Assembly: GCA_024279685.1 (NCBI GenBank) | Contig: JAJRRI010000019.1 | Coordinates: 1 to 46,355 of the forward strand | Origin: Verrucomicrobiota bacterium | Lineage (GTDB): Bacteria > Verrucomicrobiota > Kiritimatiellia > Kiritimatiellales > Pontiellaceae | DNA length: 46,355 nt | Reading direction: 5' to 3' | Part shown: positions 45,901 to 46,355 of the stretch, one piece after another | How positions within the stretch are numbered: position 1 is the first letter of the stretch | How the letters are laid out: each line of letters opens with the position of its first letter | Made by a program: the position numbers and the translations under genes | Notes under the pieces: model-generated | Told to the model about the DNA's origin: nothing | Database searches by the model: none | The model's input: only the letters and a program-made list of their open reading frames with translations

Positions 45901-46186
45901 ACAAGCCCTACATAATGCGGGTCTGGAAGTTACGCTGACCCATAAGCTGGCCGAAGACGGAAAGAATGTCATTGATCTCATGAAGGACCTCGGGGTGTAA
46001 CTGCTCGTCAATACGCCAAGCGGCCCCGTCGCCCGCGTCGATGAAATTAAAATTCGCTCCGAAGCCATCCTGCGTGGCCTTCCCATCGTCACCACCGAAT
46101 CCGGTGCCCGCGCCACGGTCCAATCGATCCGCTATATTTCCGAGAACGACTGGGATGTGAAATCGATTCAGGAATATCATGCGTAA
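42980..46186 (+). pseudogene. carB: Carbamoyl-phosphate synthase large subunit with in-frame TAA in the allosteric domain
   Basis: CarB builds carbamoyl phosphate from bicarbonate, ammonia and two ATP. The first frame encodes 1006 residues: carboxyphosphate ATP-grasp (about 1-400, with [13 protein letters not shown]), an oligomerisation region, the carbamoyl-phosphate ATP-grasp (about 550-930, with [13 protein letters not shown]) and most of the MGS-like allosteric domain. TAA at 45998-46000 (codon 1007) cuts the MGS domain. The same frame continues LLVNTPSGPVARVDEIKIR to ESGARATVQSIRYI and a second stop at 46184-46186. Read through, the length is 1068 residues, near the E. coli 1073. CAA to TAA is the simplest cause, since Gln fits there. 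Truncation would spare both catalytic halves but damage the domain that binds UMP and ornithine. GAGG lies 7 bases before the ATG. Confidence 0.9.
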
Positions 46187-46355
46187 GGGCACACTGCGAC
46201 TCGTATTAATAGAGCTAGCAGCCTGTCGGAGTTAAAACGGAGGGGCTTCGCTTGATTATAAAAGAAGATTCAAGATCATGTCTGATCATTCGAGCAGCGC
46301 AAGAAAAGGCCTCGGAAAATAGCCAAAAATGCGCCCATAGTGCGCGGGCGTGCTG
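46187..46355. other. Non-coding right edge; possible mobile-element end
   Basis: No gene is supported in the last 169 bases. The sequence AGCCTGTCGGAGTT begins near 46220 and has the look of insertion-sequence termini starting with (A)GCCTGTCGGA. It is followed by a 14-codon frame (from 46278) of no recognisable family. The window ends before any transposase could be seen, so this is a weak suggestion. Confidence 0.2.

Noticed and set aside
27432-46186. Genome-wide reassignment of TAA to glutamine
   Set aside because: TAA is the natural stop of nqrA, nqrC, nqrD, nqrE, nqrF, queC, mazG and argS in this window, with no homologous extension beyond those stops, so it is a working stop codon.
1-46355. 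CRISPR array, tRNA or rRNA genes
   Set aside because: No regularly spaced repeats and no cloverleaf-like or rRNA-like segments were recognised by eye; a dedicated search such as tRNAscan could still find a missed tRNA.

Overview
The window is a gene-dense bacterial chromosome segment with moderate GC content. It carries mostly core metabolism and housekeeping genes on both strands, with a few decayed or odd loci. No 16S/23S rRNA gene or tRNA was seen. The gene set points to the PVC superphylum, most likely Kiritimatiellota or a close relative: a complete Na+-NQR operon, an McsA-McsB-ClpC arginine-phosphorylation locus without CtsR, a LolD lipoprotein-release ATPase (Gram-negative envelope), a DUF2723/TPR membrane protein, and a hexapeptide-repeat protein next to GlmM. 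The lineage is an inference from gene content, not from a marker search.

Layout. 166-2146: a KamA-type radical SAM enzyme (-) divergent from a trans-isoprenyl diphosphate synthase (+). 2289-7984: nqrABCDEF, closed by a strong terminator at 8021-8048. 8101-8378: a 278-bp relic of an IS66-type element with both ends. 8528-19645 (all -): trxB, a left-handed beta-helix protein, glmM, lolD, ilvE, mcsA, mcsB, clpC, argS. 19801-22806 (+): a YehS/DUF1456 protein, a PduO-type cobalamin adenosyltransferase and uvrB. 22836-23623 (-): a rhomboid protease gene whose C-terminal tail lies in another frame. 23794-29499: queF (+), a palindromic repeat, then a minus-strand run pyrB, argF-like, two HAD phosphatases, queE, queC, queD. 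29779-33851 (+): a large DUF2723 membrane protein and a GT4 glycosyltransferase. 33903-37753: thioredoxin, an RlmD/TrmA-type RNA methyltransferase, a small membrane protein, mazG and a HAD-fold protein lacking catalytic residues. 37941-46186 (+): an MpsC-family (DUF2294) protein, purE, purK, carA, guaA, carB.

The nucleotide and carbamoyl-phosphate genes fit one theme: CarAB makes carbamoyl phosphate, and PyrB and the ArgF-like enzyme use it. QueE/QueC/QueD/QueF supply most of the preQ1 route for queuosine. NqrA-F builds a sodium gradient and feeds quinones, whose tail could come from the isoprenyl synthase just upstream.

The most striking observation is that two of the four carbamoyl-phosphate genes, the argF-like gene and carB, are each cut by a single in-frame TAA at a position where the family has or tolerates glutamine (CAA to TAA in both). 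Homologous sequence continues in the same frame to a normal C-terminus. TAA is clearly a normal stop elsewhere in the window, so this is not global recoding. It is parallel nonsense mutation, assembly error, or stop-codon readthrough. Together with the rhomboid frameshift there are three broken reading frames in about 23 kb. Further points of interest are the unusual substrate loop of the ArgF-like enzyme, the exact 11-bp-period repeat between pyrB and the DUF2723 gene, a possible short RNA or attenuator before purE, the catalytically dead HAD protein, and argS sitting downstream of the protein-arginine kinase operon.
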